Positions 53,294 through 62,020 of a stretch of 64,000 nt of DNA are shown piece after piece; position 1 is the stretch's first letter, and every line of letters begins with the position of its first letter. A program made the position numbers and the translations under genes. The notes under the pieces were generated by a model that saw only the letters and a program-made list of their open reading frames with translations, had not been told where the DNA came from and searched no databases. The stretch lies in assembly GCA_964276095.1 (NCBI GenBank), contig CAXYDR010000002.1:186001-250000 (forward strand), given 5' to 3'. Source of the DNA: GCA-2733415 sp964276095. GTDB lineage: Bacteria; Bacteroidota; Bacteroidia; Flavobacteriales; Flavobacteriaceae.

Positions 53294-54380
53294 AGTTTTC
53301 CTCTTTCAATTCATCAAATACCGCATCTATTATTTTTTGAAATTTTTTATCCTGATTAGGATTGGAGCAGTTCATTAAAATAGAAACTACTACATTCTCT
53401 TTTGGATATACATAAAAGATACCATAGCCACCTAAACCATTTCCTATATGCCCAAAATATGGGCGGTTTTCATGATCATAACTTGCTTGCCAACCCACTC
53501 CATAATACGTAAGTTTGTCATCAATTTTTTGAGAAGTAACAAATTCCTCTTTTACTTTTGGAGACAGAAACTCATTTGTTAAATACGCATTTCCTAATTT
53601 TGAAATATCCTCTGATGTTGACAAATAGCCACCTCCAGCTAACTTGAAAAAATTATTTACTGGCGATGCTTCAACAAATTCCTTTCTTCTTTTTTTACGA
53701 TAAAAAACTGCTTTACTAACCACATCTTGTTGCTTATCTGGAAAAGTATTGCTTAAGCCTAGCGGTATCAAAACCTCATCTTTCACAATATCTTCAAAAG
53801 GTTTTTGAGCTACTTCCTGCATTGCTAATGAAAGTAAATTCCAACTATAACTTGTATACGAATATCCTCTTCCTGGCTGAAATAACAAGGAGTCATTTTC
53901 AAATAAAGCGACACCTTCCTTAATAGTCAATGGTTTGTTATTCATAAATTCATTGCCCTTATAATTACGTATTCCTGCTAAATGTCCACCTAACTGCTTT
54001 AGAGTAAAATCAAACTCTTTTTTAGGGAAATATGAGACACAATTATGAATAGAATCACTTAATTTAATTTGGCCATTAGCAACCATTTTTGCCAAACCGG
54101 CAGCTGCTATTGGCTTAGAAACACTCCCTACTCTAAAAATTGTAATAGCTGGATCAACAGGTATCTCTTTTTCTAAATTAGCATATCCATACCCTTTTGA
54201 ATATTGAATACTTCCGTTTTTAGCAATTGTTATAGCAATACCAGGGATTTTCTTCTTGCGAACAAGTTTTTTCAAAATACGATCGGCTTTATTAAAACCG
54301 GCATCCTGCTGACCAAAAAGATTATTTATGAATGAAAACATACATATCAAAAGTACTATTTGTTTATTTTTAAATCTCAT
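53274..54380 (-). CDS. LACTB-like serine hydrolase (beta-lactamase class C family)
   Basis: 368 residues, signal peptide MRFKNKQIVLLICMFSFINNLFGQ. SxxK nucleophile motif SVSK (about 87-90, FRVGSVSKPIAAAG), HLAGIRNY just after, then PGRGYSYTSYSWNLLS where the usual YxN Asn is replaced by Tyr, and GHIGNGLGGYG for the KTG-like box. The GIR(H/N)Y and Y-S/T-Y features match LACTB-type members rather than penicillinases, so a peptidase role is likelier than beta-lactam resistance. It overlaps the gldA 3' end by 20 bp and is 8 nt after the BamA-like gene. Confidence 0.85.
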   Translation of the reverse strand: MRFKNKQIVLLICMFSFINNLFGQQDAGFNKADRILKKLVRKKKIPGIAITIAKNGSIQYSKGYGYANLEKEIPVDPAITIFRVGSVSKPIAAAGLAKMVANGQIKLSDSIHNCVSYFPKKEFDFTLKQLGGHLAGIRNYKGNEFMNNKPLTIKEGVALFENDSLLFQPGRGYSYTSYSWNLLSLAMQEVAQKPFEDIVKDEVLIPLGLSNTFPDKQQDVVSKAVFYRKKRRKEFVEASPVNNFFKLAGGGYLSTSEDISKLGNAYLTNEFLSPKVKEEFVTSQKIDDKLTYYGVGWQASYDHENRPYFGHIGNGLGGYGIFYVYPKENVVVSILMNCSNPNQDKKFQKIIDAVFDELKEENSMQSAL

Positions 54381-54388
54381 AATTTCAA

Positions 54389-55651
54389 TTAGAAATACTG
54401 ACCTATACCAAAAACGATACCTTTACTTGAATTTTCTCCTAATCCAACCCCATAATCTATTCTGAAAATAGCGTTGTATATTTTTTTATGAATCAATCGT
54501 AAACCAATTCCAGGATAAATTTTAATATTTTCGGAATCTACAAAGTCACCGAAATCTCCTCCAGGCTCTCTCCAAGTTCCACTGTCTACAAATGCATTTC
54601 CCTGTAAGGCAAACCAGCCTTTTTCATAAAACGTATGTCTGTATTCAGTATTTAATAATATCACTGCTGTTCCTCTATCAATTAAATTACCAACTCCTCT
54701 TACATTTAAGTTATTATCTAATGCAAATGGAGCAAACGGACTTTCACTATTAGTTGCCAGCCCTAAACGAAGCCTATTAGCCCAATTTCCTTTATCAGAT
54801 ATTCTTTTAAAATACAATAGGTCATTCCAACCTATAAAAAAATCATCTTGCATTTTATTATTCGATGTCACAGACTGTAAGGTTAATAAACTTCTAAATC
54901 CAGATACATACTGATATGAGTAATTAAGCTTATCGAAGTCATAAACAAATTTCAACAACAACTTATCTAAATCTAAATTTCTTGGAACCTCTTCTGGTAT
55001 ATCTCCTGATATATATTGATACTTTTCATTAAATACACTTGCTCCAATATTAAACTTGTTTGTTGTATTTAATTCATATAAGCCTAAAATCTCAATCGAT
55101 TTATTATTATATAAGTAATTTGCACTTTGATCTTTAAAGTACAAAGGCTCTTCACTCTTCCAATCCTGATAATTTGCAGCAAGACCTAATTTCTTACTAA
55201 AAAGATAAGGCGCTCTAAAGTTTACACTATACGTATCATAGCCATTATTCTGATAAAAACCACCAAAGGCAATACCTCGTCCAAGGAAATTAAAATCATA
55301 TAATCCTACTTTGTACGAAAATTGATTATTTGAAGCCGTCCAAATATTTATGCTAGGTATTAATGTGAAATTTTCTTCTACATTATAAAACACGTTATAT
55401 CCTTCACTTGTATCGGTTAAAAAAACCTGATAATATGCATGTGAAATTCCAGGCAATCGCTTTAAGCGTATCATATCTCGATCTAACTGGATAGAATCCA
55501 AAATATTATTTTGCTTCACCTCAATTATTTTATTCAAAAAAGAGGCTTTTGTTTTTTTTAATCCTCTTATTTCTAACGAAACTACATTCTTCTCTTGCGA
55601 AAAACATAGTCCGAAGCAAATTATTACAATTGATGAAATTATTTTTTTCAA
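54389..55651 (-). CDS. Omp85-like outer-membrane protein with one POTRA-like domain
   Basis: 420 residues, signal peptide MKKIISSIVIICFGLCFSQ. One POTRA-like segment (about 20-95: VVSLEIRGLKKTKASFLNKIIEVKQNN then RDMIRLKRLPGISHAYYQVFL), then a beta-barrel with the Omp85 VRGVGN-type loop (about 320, LNVRGVGNLIDRGTAVILLNTEYRHTF; the usual RGF/Y is RGV here) and terminal aromatic residue (IGQYF). Smaller than BamA (one POTRA), closer to surface-antigen or TamA-like proteins. Substrate unknown. Operon with the LACTB-like gene and the two OMP genes upstream (65-nt gap). Confidence 0.8.
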   Translation of the reverse strand: MKKIISSIVIICFGLCFSQEKNVVSLEIRGLKKTKASFLNKIIEVKQNNILDSIQLDRDMIRLKRLPGISHAYYQVFLTDTSEGYNVFYNVEENFTLIPSINIWTASNNQFSYKVGLYDFNFLGRGIAFGGFYQNNGYDTYSVNFRAPYLFSKKLGLAANYQDWKSEEPLYFKDQSANYLYNNKSIEILGLYELNTTNKFNIGASVFNEKYQYISGDIPEEVPRNLDLDKLLLKFVYDFDKLNYSYQYVSGFRSLLTLQSVTSNNKMQDDFFIGWNDLLYFKRISDKGNWANRLRLGLATNSESPFAPFALDNNLNVRGVGNLIDRGTAVILLNTEYRHTFYEKGWFALQGNAFVDSGTWREPGGDFGDFVDSENIKIYPGIGLRLIHKKIYNAIFRIDYGVGLGENSSKGIVFGIGQYF

Positions 55652-55716
55652 AGTATTTGTATTTATTTGAACCTAGCTAATAAGACTATAAATATAGTTA
55701 TAAAGATATTAAACGA

Positions 55717-56637
55717 TTAAAACAATGCTCTTACACCTAAGCTGAATGTTTGTCCTAAGCCTTGAAAACCATTCCCTCTAACTATTTTCCCAAATGAAGC
55801 TTCTAAATTTAACATTTGTGTTAATTGGTATTTACCTCCTACTCCAAGTTGTGTGTAATTTTGCTCAAAATCATTCCCTAAATCAATTAAAAACGATTGT
55901 TGACCACTTACAAAAACTGTTATTTTTGAAGAAGGAAAGTAACTTAAAAAAGCACTTAATGGTAATGTTAAACTATTATTAGCAAAACGCTCTCCGGTAT
56001 TTTCCGTTACAGCGTCGGCATCAGCGCTTTTTTCTCCAAAATTATATCCAAAATCTACTTCTCCGAAAAATTGAAATTTATCCGCGGCAAATGATTTGTC
56101 GTAGAAAAATTTAGTTTCCCATACATAACTCCTCTTATCTAAATACGGAGCTCCAGGAACATCCTCAAAAAGTGGTATAAAAAGTGATGTTTGCAAAGAA
56201 AAATTACTCACGTTTTTTAATGGTTGTATTTTCACCGATGGTGCTACTGATGACAATCCGTTTCTTGTTGTTTTTCTATCATCTTTAAAACTAAATACAT
56301 CTAAAGCTCCTGCTCCTCCAAAAGTATTTGATTTAGTTTGTAAAATCACTCCTACATTAAACCTACTTGACTCCGTTATCCCTGTAAACACTTCTAATTT
56401 TGAAGTAAAGAAGGTTTCCCTATCAATTTTCACAGATTTTGATCTTGCATCAGTACTTTCAGTTTGGGTGTATAAACTGTTAAATAATTTAATATCCCAC
56501 TGCCCCTTATTTAATAACTTAGAAGGAGTATATTCTTGAATATTACTTTTTGTAGTTTCTTCAGGTGCTTCCTCTTGAGAAAAACCTAAAAAACCAATTA
56601 ATAAAAATGTTCCTAAAAGTGTATTTTTTAATTTCAT
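55717..56637 (-). CDS. Outer-membrane beta-barrel protein of unknown function
   Basis: 306 residues, signal peptide MKLKNTLLGTFLLIGFLGFSQ. Amphipathic strands throughout (YTQTESTDARSKSVKI, FNVGVILQTKSNTFG, LQTSLFIPLFED, FGEVDFGYNFGEKS) and terminal SLGVRALF, with C-terminal Phe typical of OM barrels. No specific family is recognised; a porin- or transporter-like barrel is a reasonable guess. It sits 18 nt downstream of the DUF547 gene and 65 nt before the Omp85-like gene, all on one strand. Confidence 0.75.
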   Translation of the reverse strand: MKLKNTLLGTFLLIGFLGFSQEEAPEETTKSNIQEYTPSKLLNKGQWDIKLFNSLYTQTESTDARSKSVKIDRETFFTSKLEVFTGITESSRFNVGVILQTKSNTFGGAGALDVFSFKDDRKTTRNGLSSVAPSVKIQPLKNVSNFSLQTSLFIPLFEDVPGAPYLDKRSYVWETKFFYDKSFAADKFQFFGEVDFGYNFGEKSADADAVTENTGERFANNSLTLPLSAFLSYFPSSKITVFVSGQQSFLIDLGNDFEQNYTQLGVGGKYQLTQMLNLEASFGKIVRGNGFQGLGQTFSLGVRALF

Positions 56638-56655
56638 AATAAGTTTATTAGTATT

Positions 56656-57390
56656 TTATTTTACTTGATTTAAAGTCCAGTCATATGCATAATATGACGA
56701 TTTATATGTATTCGGAATTTGTTCTGTTCTATAAATATTTACGAAATCAATTAATGATTTATTGCCTGCAGTAAAGTCTGACGTATACCATTCAAATATT
56801 TGAGAAAATTGAGCCCTTTTTTTCTTATTATTTACTTTTATAAACTCTGGATTATTCAAAGCTAACGTAGTTTGTCTATTGAGTTGAGCCTCTAATGTAT
56901 TTGGTAAATAGGCTTTGTTAATAATTGGCGGACAGCCTAAACCAGCACACACTAAGACAAAATGGAATCGTGGGTCGTTGTTAAACTGCCCTCTGAGCAA
57001 TTTGTTTTCAATAGTATTAAGAGTTACTTTTTTCCCAGAAATCAGATGCGTGTTTTTATCAAAAAAACCAGGTATAGCTAATGGTGATTTTATTGGCCAC
57101 TTGGCTATAACTGACTGAATAACCGTAAGGTTATAAGCATTTATCCAAAAAGCTCTATATTTATTTGAATCTGTTTTTTGAACTTCGATAGTCGAAGCTA
57201 GTTCCAGCAACTCTTCTAATTGTTCTGGTGAAGATTTTATTTTTTTATATGCAACTTTTCCTTCTGACACATTTTCTTCAAAAAAAACAGTCGTTTTTTC
57301 AAAGAATTGTGATAGATCTTGTGAAGATGCGTTGCTAAAACTAAGTAAAAAAAGAAATAAAGCTAGCCCTTTTATGAATAGGTTTTTCAT
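56656..57390 (-). CDS. DUF547 family secreted protein
   Basis: 244 residues, signal peptide MKNLFIKGLALFLFLLSFSNASSQ. DUF547 signatures: KYRAFWINAYNLTVIQSVI, FFDKNTHLISGKKVTLNTIEN, DPRFHFVLVCAGLGCPPIINKAYLPNTLEAQL with the conserved Cys in VCAGLGCPP (two Cys about 145-151). Family function unknown; a thiol enzyme role has been suggested from the fold but is unproven here. It begins the group of four envelope genes (DUF547, barrel, Omp85-like, LACTB-like). Upstream gap of 66 nt to the DUF5686 gene. Confidence 0.85.
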   Translation of the reverse strand: MKNLFIKGLALFLFLLSFSNASSQDLSQFFEKTTVFFEENVSEGKVAYKKIKSSPEQLEELLELASTIEVQKTDSNKYRAFWINAYNLTVIQSVIAKWPIKSPLAIPGFFDKNTHLISGKKVTLNTIENKLLRGQFNNDPRFHFVLVCAGLGCPPIINKAYLPNTLEAQLNRQTTLALNNPEFIKVNNKKKRAQFSQIFEWYTSDFTAGNKSLIDFVNIYRTEQIPNTYKSSYYAYDWTLNQVK

Positions 57391-57456
57391 GTTAGTATAA
57401 TTTAATCTTATACTAAGTCGAAACTAAATAGAGTACTTACAAATGAGTTGAAAAAC

Positions 57457-59961
57457 CTAAAAATTAAACCCGAAACTCCCCGTCACACCAAATTTTCTTG
57501 CATTTGGCACTTCAAAATAATTTCCTCTGAAGTTAAAATCTATTCTAAATACTTTAAAGATATTTCCTACCCCTAAACTATATTCCCAATACATTTTGTC
57601 GCTCGGAGCGCCATAAGTTTGAGTTGTTATAAAATTGGGGGTATTCGCATCTAGATTAATATTCTCTTGTGACAAATCACCCCAAGCTCCTCTTACACCA
57701 ACAATTTCTCTTAAATTCATTTTTTTCAAAAATGGAATTCTTGAAAATATTCTTCCATTAAAATTATGTTCTAAGTGTACTGACGCATAGGTGTCCGTAA
57801 CAAAATCGTAATAATCTAATAATGGAAAAGTATTAAATATTGAAAAATAAGCTTGATTTCCCGGTATAACACTTAACAAACCTAATGGTACTTCACCAAA
57901 TGTTTTTCCTATTTCTATATTTGAAAACAACCTCCCAAAACCACCAATTTGCCATGGTTGCCTGTAAAACAACTGTACTTTTGAATAATCAAAATCACTT
58001 TCAGCTATTCCTTTTACTCCTTGACTTAAGCTTACAAATATTGTTGGATGATTATCATTGACTATTGACCGCTCTACTCCATATCCTGTTGTTTTTCTAT
58101 TTGGGGTATATGTTAATGACAGATTTGCTTCTGATTGCTTTAATTCTGACTTTACTATTGATAATGATTGATCAGTATAAAAATCTAACCCAAAAGTTGA
58201 AGAAGCAGACTTTAATGTACGGTAACTACCTGATAATTTTACTACAAAGTTTTTAGCCACTTCGGTTTCTACTGCTAATGTGCTAAGATTGATCGATGTT
58301 AACCTATCACTAGACCCTGATGAAAATAATGATGATGACGCAAAGCTACGTCCTAATATATCATTAGTTGTAGTCAAACTAGCTCCTATTTGTTCCACAT
58401 CTCGTCTGTTACCTCCTGATAATATCCACCTATTTTTTCTGCTTAACAACCATTTCCCTGACAACCCATACTTAAACTGATTATCTTTAAATCCGTAAGC
58501 ACCATATCCTTGAACTCTCCATTTATCGTTTGGCCCAAAATACGTTCTTCCACCTGCTCTTATTCTTATTCCTTCAACGTCATTAAATCCAAATGTTGAA
58601 AATATTGGTCCAAAATCTAATTTTAATTTTGGAATCTCTACATACCCTGAAGCTAGAATACTTGCTGTATTATAAATTCGTTTAAATTTTGCTACCGTTT
58701 TTAAAGTGTCTAACATTTTATAAACACCTTCTTCATCTTTATTCAACTTCTCTAACCTATTATCAGACCAAAAGGTTGAATCTTGATTAAAAATATCGAA
58801 AGCATAAGGGTCTGACTCATCTTTATAAAACTCCACTCCTCTATCTTTATCAAAAACATAATCTTCATATAAAGTAGTACGCTTCCCATAGATCCCCCTT
58901 GCTTTATCTTTCTTCGAAAAACTAAAATCAGACATAAAATAATCTCTTTTAATCAAAAAGACAGAATCGTTTAATACATCAAACTCTTGCTCTATATAAA
59001 TATCTTTTACCCAGTTTATATTTGCACTTTTCGATACTTGTAAATTAATATCCTTAATAGCCCAAGTACTATCATTAACCCAAAAATCCCCTTTAAAAGT
59101 CAACTCATTTTTTCTGCGCGGGTAATACACGATATTATAACACCATTTGTCACCAATATACGCACTATCTGATAGTACATAATTGTACACATTCACTCCT
59201 GTTTTTGAAAGTGGACTTACAAAACTTTTATCGAATATTTTTAAATAGTTATCGTACACATTATAATCAGAATACAAATCCTTTACAAAAGATATCATAG
59301 TTTGATTATTACTAAAACCTGAATTTTTATTCCCTATTAAATCCTCTCTTGTTTTCTTTTTTTCATTATTACCATATACTTTAGAAACCGACTCATTCAA
59401 AAAGATTGGCAAATACGTTTTCCCTGTAATACGTGAGGTATCTAGTTTTTCAAAAATAAATTCCATCCCTTTAAATAACTTGCTTTTAGCCATAGTGCTA
59501 TCCACGTTATTAAAATCGAATTCTATTTTTTCGTACTTATCATATTGATACTGCTTGAACTTTTTCGTTCCATTTGAACGTTTATTTGCCCAAATTTTCT
59601 TTAAAATATCAATAGCTGGATTGTTCTTTTTTGATTGTTTACCCGAATAAATAGTTACAGAGCTTAATTGATCCCCTTCTTTTAAAAGGACATTCATTTT
59701 ATAGGTAACTGCCTTTAATAACTCAATATTTTTAGTTTCATAACCGACAAAAGACACTTGTAATGTTTTATATCTTTCTGAAGATTCTAAATAAAACCGT
59801 CCATTCTCATCAGTAATTGTACCAGTAGTTGAATTCTTAAAAATCACATTCGCAAAAGGAACTGGATAATCATATTCATCAATTACAAGCCCACTAACTT
59901 TAGTTTGGGCTAATAGTATTGTTGTAATAAAAATTAAAAGTATCGTTAGTATATTTTTCAT
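57457..59961 (-). CDS. DUF5686 outer-membrane protein with carboxypeptidase regulatory-like domain
   Basis: 834 residues. Signal peptide MKNILTILLIFITTILLAQ, carboxypeptidase regulatory-like domain (about 20-95: TKVSGLVIDEYDYPVPFANVIFKNSTTGTITDENGRFYL), then the DUF5686 region: a linker (about 100-400) with YYPRRKNELTFKGDFWVNDSTWAIKDI and a long C-terminal beta-barrel ending GVTGSFGFNF. Exported and probably outer-membrane. The family has no fixed function; it may take part in surface assembly. It stands alone on the minus strand between pdhB and the DUF547 group, after a terminator. Confidence 0.85.
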   Translation of the reverse strand: MKNILTILLIFITTILLAQTKVSGLVIDEYDYPVPFANVIFKNSTTGTITDENGRFYLESSERYKTLQVSFVGYETKNIELLKAVTYKMNVLLKEGDQLSSVTIYSGKQSKKNNPAIDILKKIWANKRSNGTKKFKQYQYDKYEKIEFDFNNVDSTMAKSKLFKGMEFIFEKLDTSRITGKTYLPIFLNESVSKVYGNNEKKKTREDLIGNKNSGFSNNQTMISFVKDLYSDYNVYDNYLKIFDKSFVSPLSKTGVNVYNYVLSDSAYIGDKWCYNIVYYPRRKNELTFKGDFWVNDSTWAIKDINLQVSKSANINWVKDIYIEQEFDVLNDSVFLIKRDYFMSDFSFSKKDKARGIYGKRTTLYEDYVFDKDRGVEFYKDESDPYAFDIFNQDSTFWSDNRLEKLNKDEEGVYKMLDTLKTVAKFKRIYNTASILASGYVEIPKLKLDFGPIFSTFGFNDVEGIRIRAGGRTYFGPNDKWRVQGYGAYGFKDNQFKYGLSGKWLLSRKNRWILSGGNRRDVEQIGASLTTTNDILGRSFASSSLFSSGSSDRLTSINLSTLAVETEVAKNFVVKLSGSYRTLKSASSTFGLDFYTDQSLSIVKSELKQSEANLSLTYTPNRKTTGYGVERSIVNDNHPTIFVSLSQGVKGIAESDFDYSKVQLFYRQPWQIGGFGRLFSNIEIGKTFGEVPLGLLSVIPGNQAYFSIFNTFPLLDYYDFVTDTYASVHLEHNFNGRIFSRIPFLKKMNLREIVGVRGAWGDLSQENINLDANTPNFITTQTYGAPSDKMYWEYSLGVGNIFKVFRIDFNFRGNYFEVPNARKFGVTGSFGFNF

Positions 59962-59967
59962 ATAAAT

Positions 59968-60002
59968 AAAAAAGCTTCATTAGTATTAATTACTAATGAA
60001 GC
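59968..60002 (-). terminator. Intrinsic terminator of pdhB
   Basis: 12-bp stem GCTTCATTAGTA / TACTAATGAAGC with TTAAT loop and a run of six T on the minus strand. It lies 28 nt beyond the pdhB stop. Confidence 0.85.
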
Positions 60003-60029
60003 TCAAATATAAGTTTTTTATTAAAAAGT

Positions 60030-61007
60030 TTATCTATACATAACCTTTTTAACAGACTTGATTACATCGTTCATATTCGGTAACCATTCAGCTAATAAAA
60101 CTGGAGAATAAGGTGCCGGTGTATCCGCTGTGTTAATCTTTTCAATAGGAGCATCTAAATAATCAAATGCATGGTTTTGTACTTGGTATGTAATTTCAGT
60201 TGCTACATTCCCAAATGGCCAAGCTTCTTCTAAAATTACTAACCTATTTGTTTTCTTAACAGATTCAATAATAGTAGCAGTATCTAAAGGCCTAACTGTT
60301 CTTATATCGATAATTTCACAAGAAATTCCATCTTTTTCTAATTCGTCGGCTGCTTTATAAGCTTCCTTAATGATTTTCCCGAAAGAAACAATAGTTACAT
60401 CTGTTCCTTTACGTTTTATATCAGCAACTCCTATTGGCAATACATACTCACCATCTGGCACTTCACCTTTATCACCATACATTTGCTCAGATTCCATAAA
60501 AATTACAGGATCATTATCACGAATAGCTGCTTTTAATAACCCTTTTGCATCATAAGGATTTGATGGCACAACTACTTTTAAACCTGGTGTATTAGCAAAC
60601 CAATTTTCGAATGCTTGTGAATGTGTAGCTCCTAATTGTCCTGCTGAACCTGTTGGTCCTCTAAAAACAATTGGACAAGGGAATTGTCCTCCAGACATTT
60701 GTCTGATTTTTGCTGCATTATTTATAATTTGATCAATTCCTACTAACGAAAAGTTAAACGTCATGTACTCAACAATTGGTCTATTTCCAGTCATTGTAGA
60801 ACCAACAGCTATCCCTCCAAAACCAAGTTCGGCAATTGGCGTATCAATAACTCTTTTTGCTCCAAATTCATCCAACATCCCTTTAGATGCTTTATATGCT
60901 CCATTATATTCTGCAACTTCTTCACCCATTAAATACACAGATTCATCTCTGCGCATTTCTTCACTCATCGCCTCACATATTGCTTCTCTAAACTGAATTG
61001 TTCTCAT
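60030..61007 (-). CDS. pdhB: Pyruvate dehydrogenase E1 component, beta subunit
   Basis: 325-residue E1-beta that completes the ThDP enzyme with the E1-alpha subunit (1-772 here). Motifs: REAICEAMSEEMRRDESVYLMGEEVAEYNGAYKASKGML (conserved catalytic Glu region), TPIAELGFGGIAVGSTMTG, the GPTGSAGQLGATHSQAFENWF stretch, and transketolase C-terminal DTPAPYSPVLLAEWLPN. Length and order are standard. Its alpha partner is 59 kb away in this window rather than adjacent, a split arrangement seen in several Flavobacteriia. Divergent from etfB. Confidence 0.95.
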   Translation of the reverse strand: MRTIQFREAICEAMSEEMRRDESVYLMGEEVAEYNGAYKASKGMLDEFGAKRVIDTPIAELGFGGIAVGSTMTGNRPIVEYMTFNFSLVGIDQIINNAAKIRQMSGGQFPCPIVFRGPTGSAGQLGATHSQAFENWFANTPGLKVVVPSNPYDAKGLLKAAIRDNDPVIFMESEQMYGDKGEVPDGEYVLPIGVADIKRKGTDVTIVSFGKIIKEAYKAADELEKDGISCEIIDIRTVRPLDTATIIESVKKTNRLVILEEAWPFGNVATEITYQVQNHAFDYLDAPIEKINTADTPAPYSPVLLAEWLPNMNDVIKSVKKVMYR

Positions 61008-61125
61008 TAATAGTAGTATTTAATTTCTAATAACAAACAAAAATAGACAATTCATGAAATTTATACTCGAAAAAATCCAATAAATTTACTGTGCGTGCAT
61101 AGTAGTGATTCTTAAAAAATATCTG

Positions 61126-61133
61126 TATATTTG
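61126..61133 (+). promoter_or_regulatory. Predicted -7 element of etfB
   Basis: TATATTTG, exact to TAnnTTTG, 39 nt before the etfB ATG at 61172. The 12-mer CTGTATATTTGG (61123-61134) also occurs upstream of the acyl-CoA dehydrogenase gene. The -33 box is not clear. Confidence 0.45.
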
Positions 61134-61171
61134 GTGCCATATAATTATTTCAACTTTTTAATATAAATATC

Positions 61172-61918
61172 ATGAATATATTAGTGTGTATTAGTCATAT
61201 TCCAGACACTACATCAAAAATTAACTTCACTAATGGTGACACAGAGTTTGACACTAACGGAGTTCAATTTGTAATTAATCCTAACGATGAATTTGGATTA
61301 ACAAAAGCGATGTTTTTGAAAGAACAAAACGGAGCAACAGTAACTGTTGTAAATGTTGGAGGAGCCGATGCTGAACCAACTTTACGTAAAGCATTAGCAA
61401 TTGGAGCAGATAATGCTATAAGAGTTAACGCTGAAGCTAAAGATGGATTTTTTGTAGCTAAACAATTAGCCGAAGTGGTGAAAAACGGAAATTACGATTT
61501 AGTAATTGCTGGAAAAGAATCATTAGACTATAACGGTGGAATGGTCCCTGGTATGTTAGCTGGATTTACAGACTATAACTTTATTAACGCATGTACTTCA
61601 TTAGAACTTGACGGAAACAATGCTGTAGCAATAAGAGAAATTGATGGAGGTAACGAAACAGTTAGCACAAGTTTACCTTTAGTTGTTGGTGGTCAAAAAG
61701 GTTTAGTTCAGGAAAGTGAACTACGTATTCCAAACATGAGAGGAATAATGATGGCTCGCAAAAAACCTTTACAAGTTTTAGAAGCTACTGGACTAGAATA
61801 TAAAACAAACGTTGTAAGTTTTGAAAAGCCTGCAGAAAAATCGGCAGTAAAGCTAGTTAGCCCTGATAATATTGATGAATTAATCAGTTTATTACATAAC
61901 GAAGCAAAAGTAATTTAA
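61172..61918 (+). CDS. etfB: Electron transfer flavoprotein, beta subunit
   Basis: AMP-binding subunit of the ETF that accepts electrons from acyl-CoA dehydrogenases. 248 residues. ETF-beta signatures: MNILVCISHIPDTTSKINF, FVINPNDEFGLTKAM, VVNVGGADAEPTLRKALAIGADNAIR, the adenine-site YDLVIAGKESLDYNGGMVPGMLAG and C-terminal GIMMARKKPLQ (recognition-loop/signature region). It is followed after a 102-nt spacer with a REP-like element by etfA; both belong to the same unit. Confidence 0.95.
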   Translation: MNILVCISHIPDTTSKINFTNGDTEFDTNGVQFVINPNDEFGLTKAMFLKEQNGATVTVVNVGGADAEPTLRKALAIGADNAIRVNAEAKDGFFVAKQLAEVVKNGNYDLVIAGKESLDYNGGMVPGMLAGFTDYNFINACTSLELDGNNAVAIREIDGGNETVSTSLPLVVGGQKGLVQESELRIPNMRGIMMARKKPLQVLEATGLEYKTNVVSFEKPAEKSAVKLVSPDNIDELISLLHNEAKVI

Positions 61919-61929
61919 TTATAAATTAA

Positions 61930-62008
61930 ATTACCCCGAACTTGTTTCGGGATCTAAATCAAACTATAAATCATTGTAAATTTCCGCATTTATGGAAATG
62001 ACAAAAAA
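61930..62008. repeat. REP-like palindromic element between etfB and etfA
   Basis: CCCGAA (61935-61940) pairs with TTCGGG (61946-61951) around CTTGT; a second dyad ATTTCC...GGAAAT follows at about 61979-62000. The core ACTTGTTTCGGGATCT looks like a palindromic repeat scattered between genes of some Flavobacteriia, from memory. It may be a transcribed hairpin that stabilises or attenuates mRNA between the two ETF subunit genes. Copy number in the genome cannot be judged from this window. Confidence 0.5.
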
Positions 62009-62020
62009 CAATAATAAATT

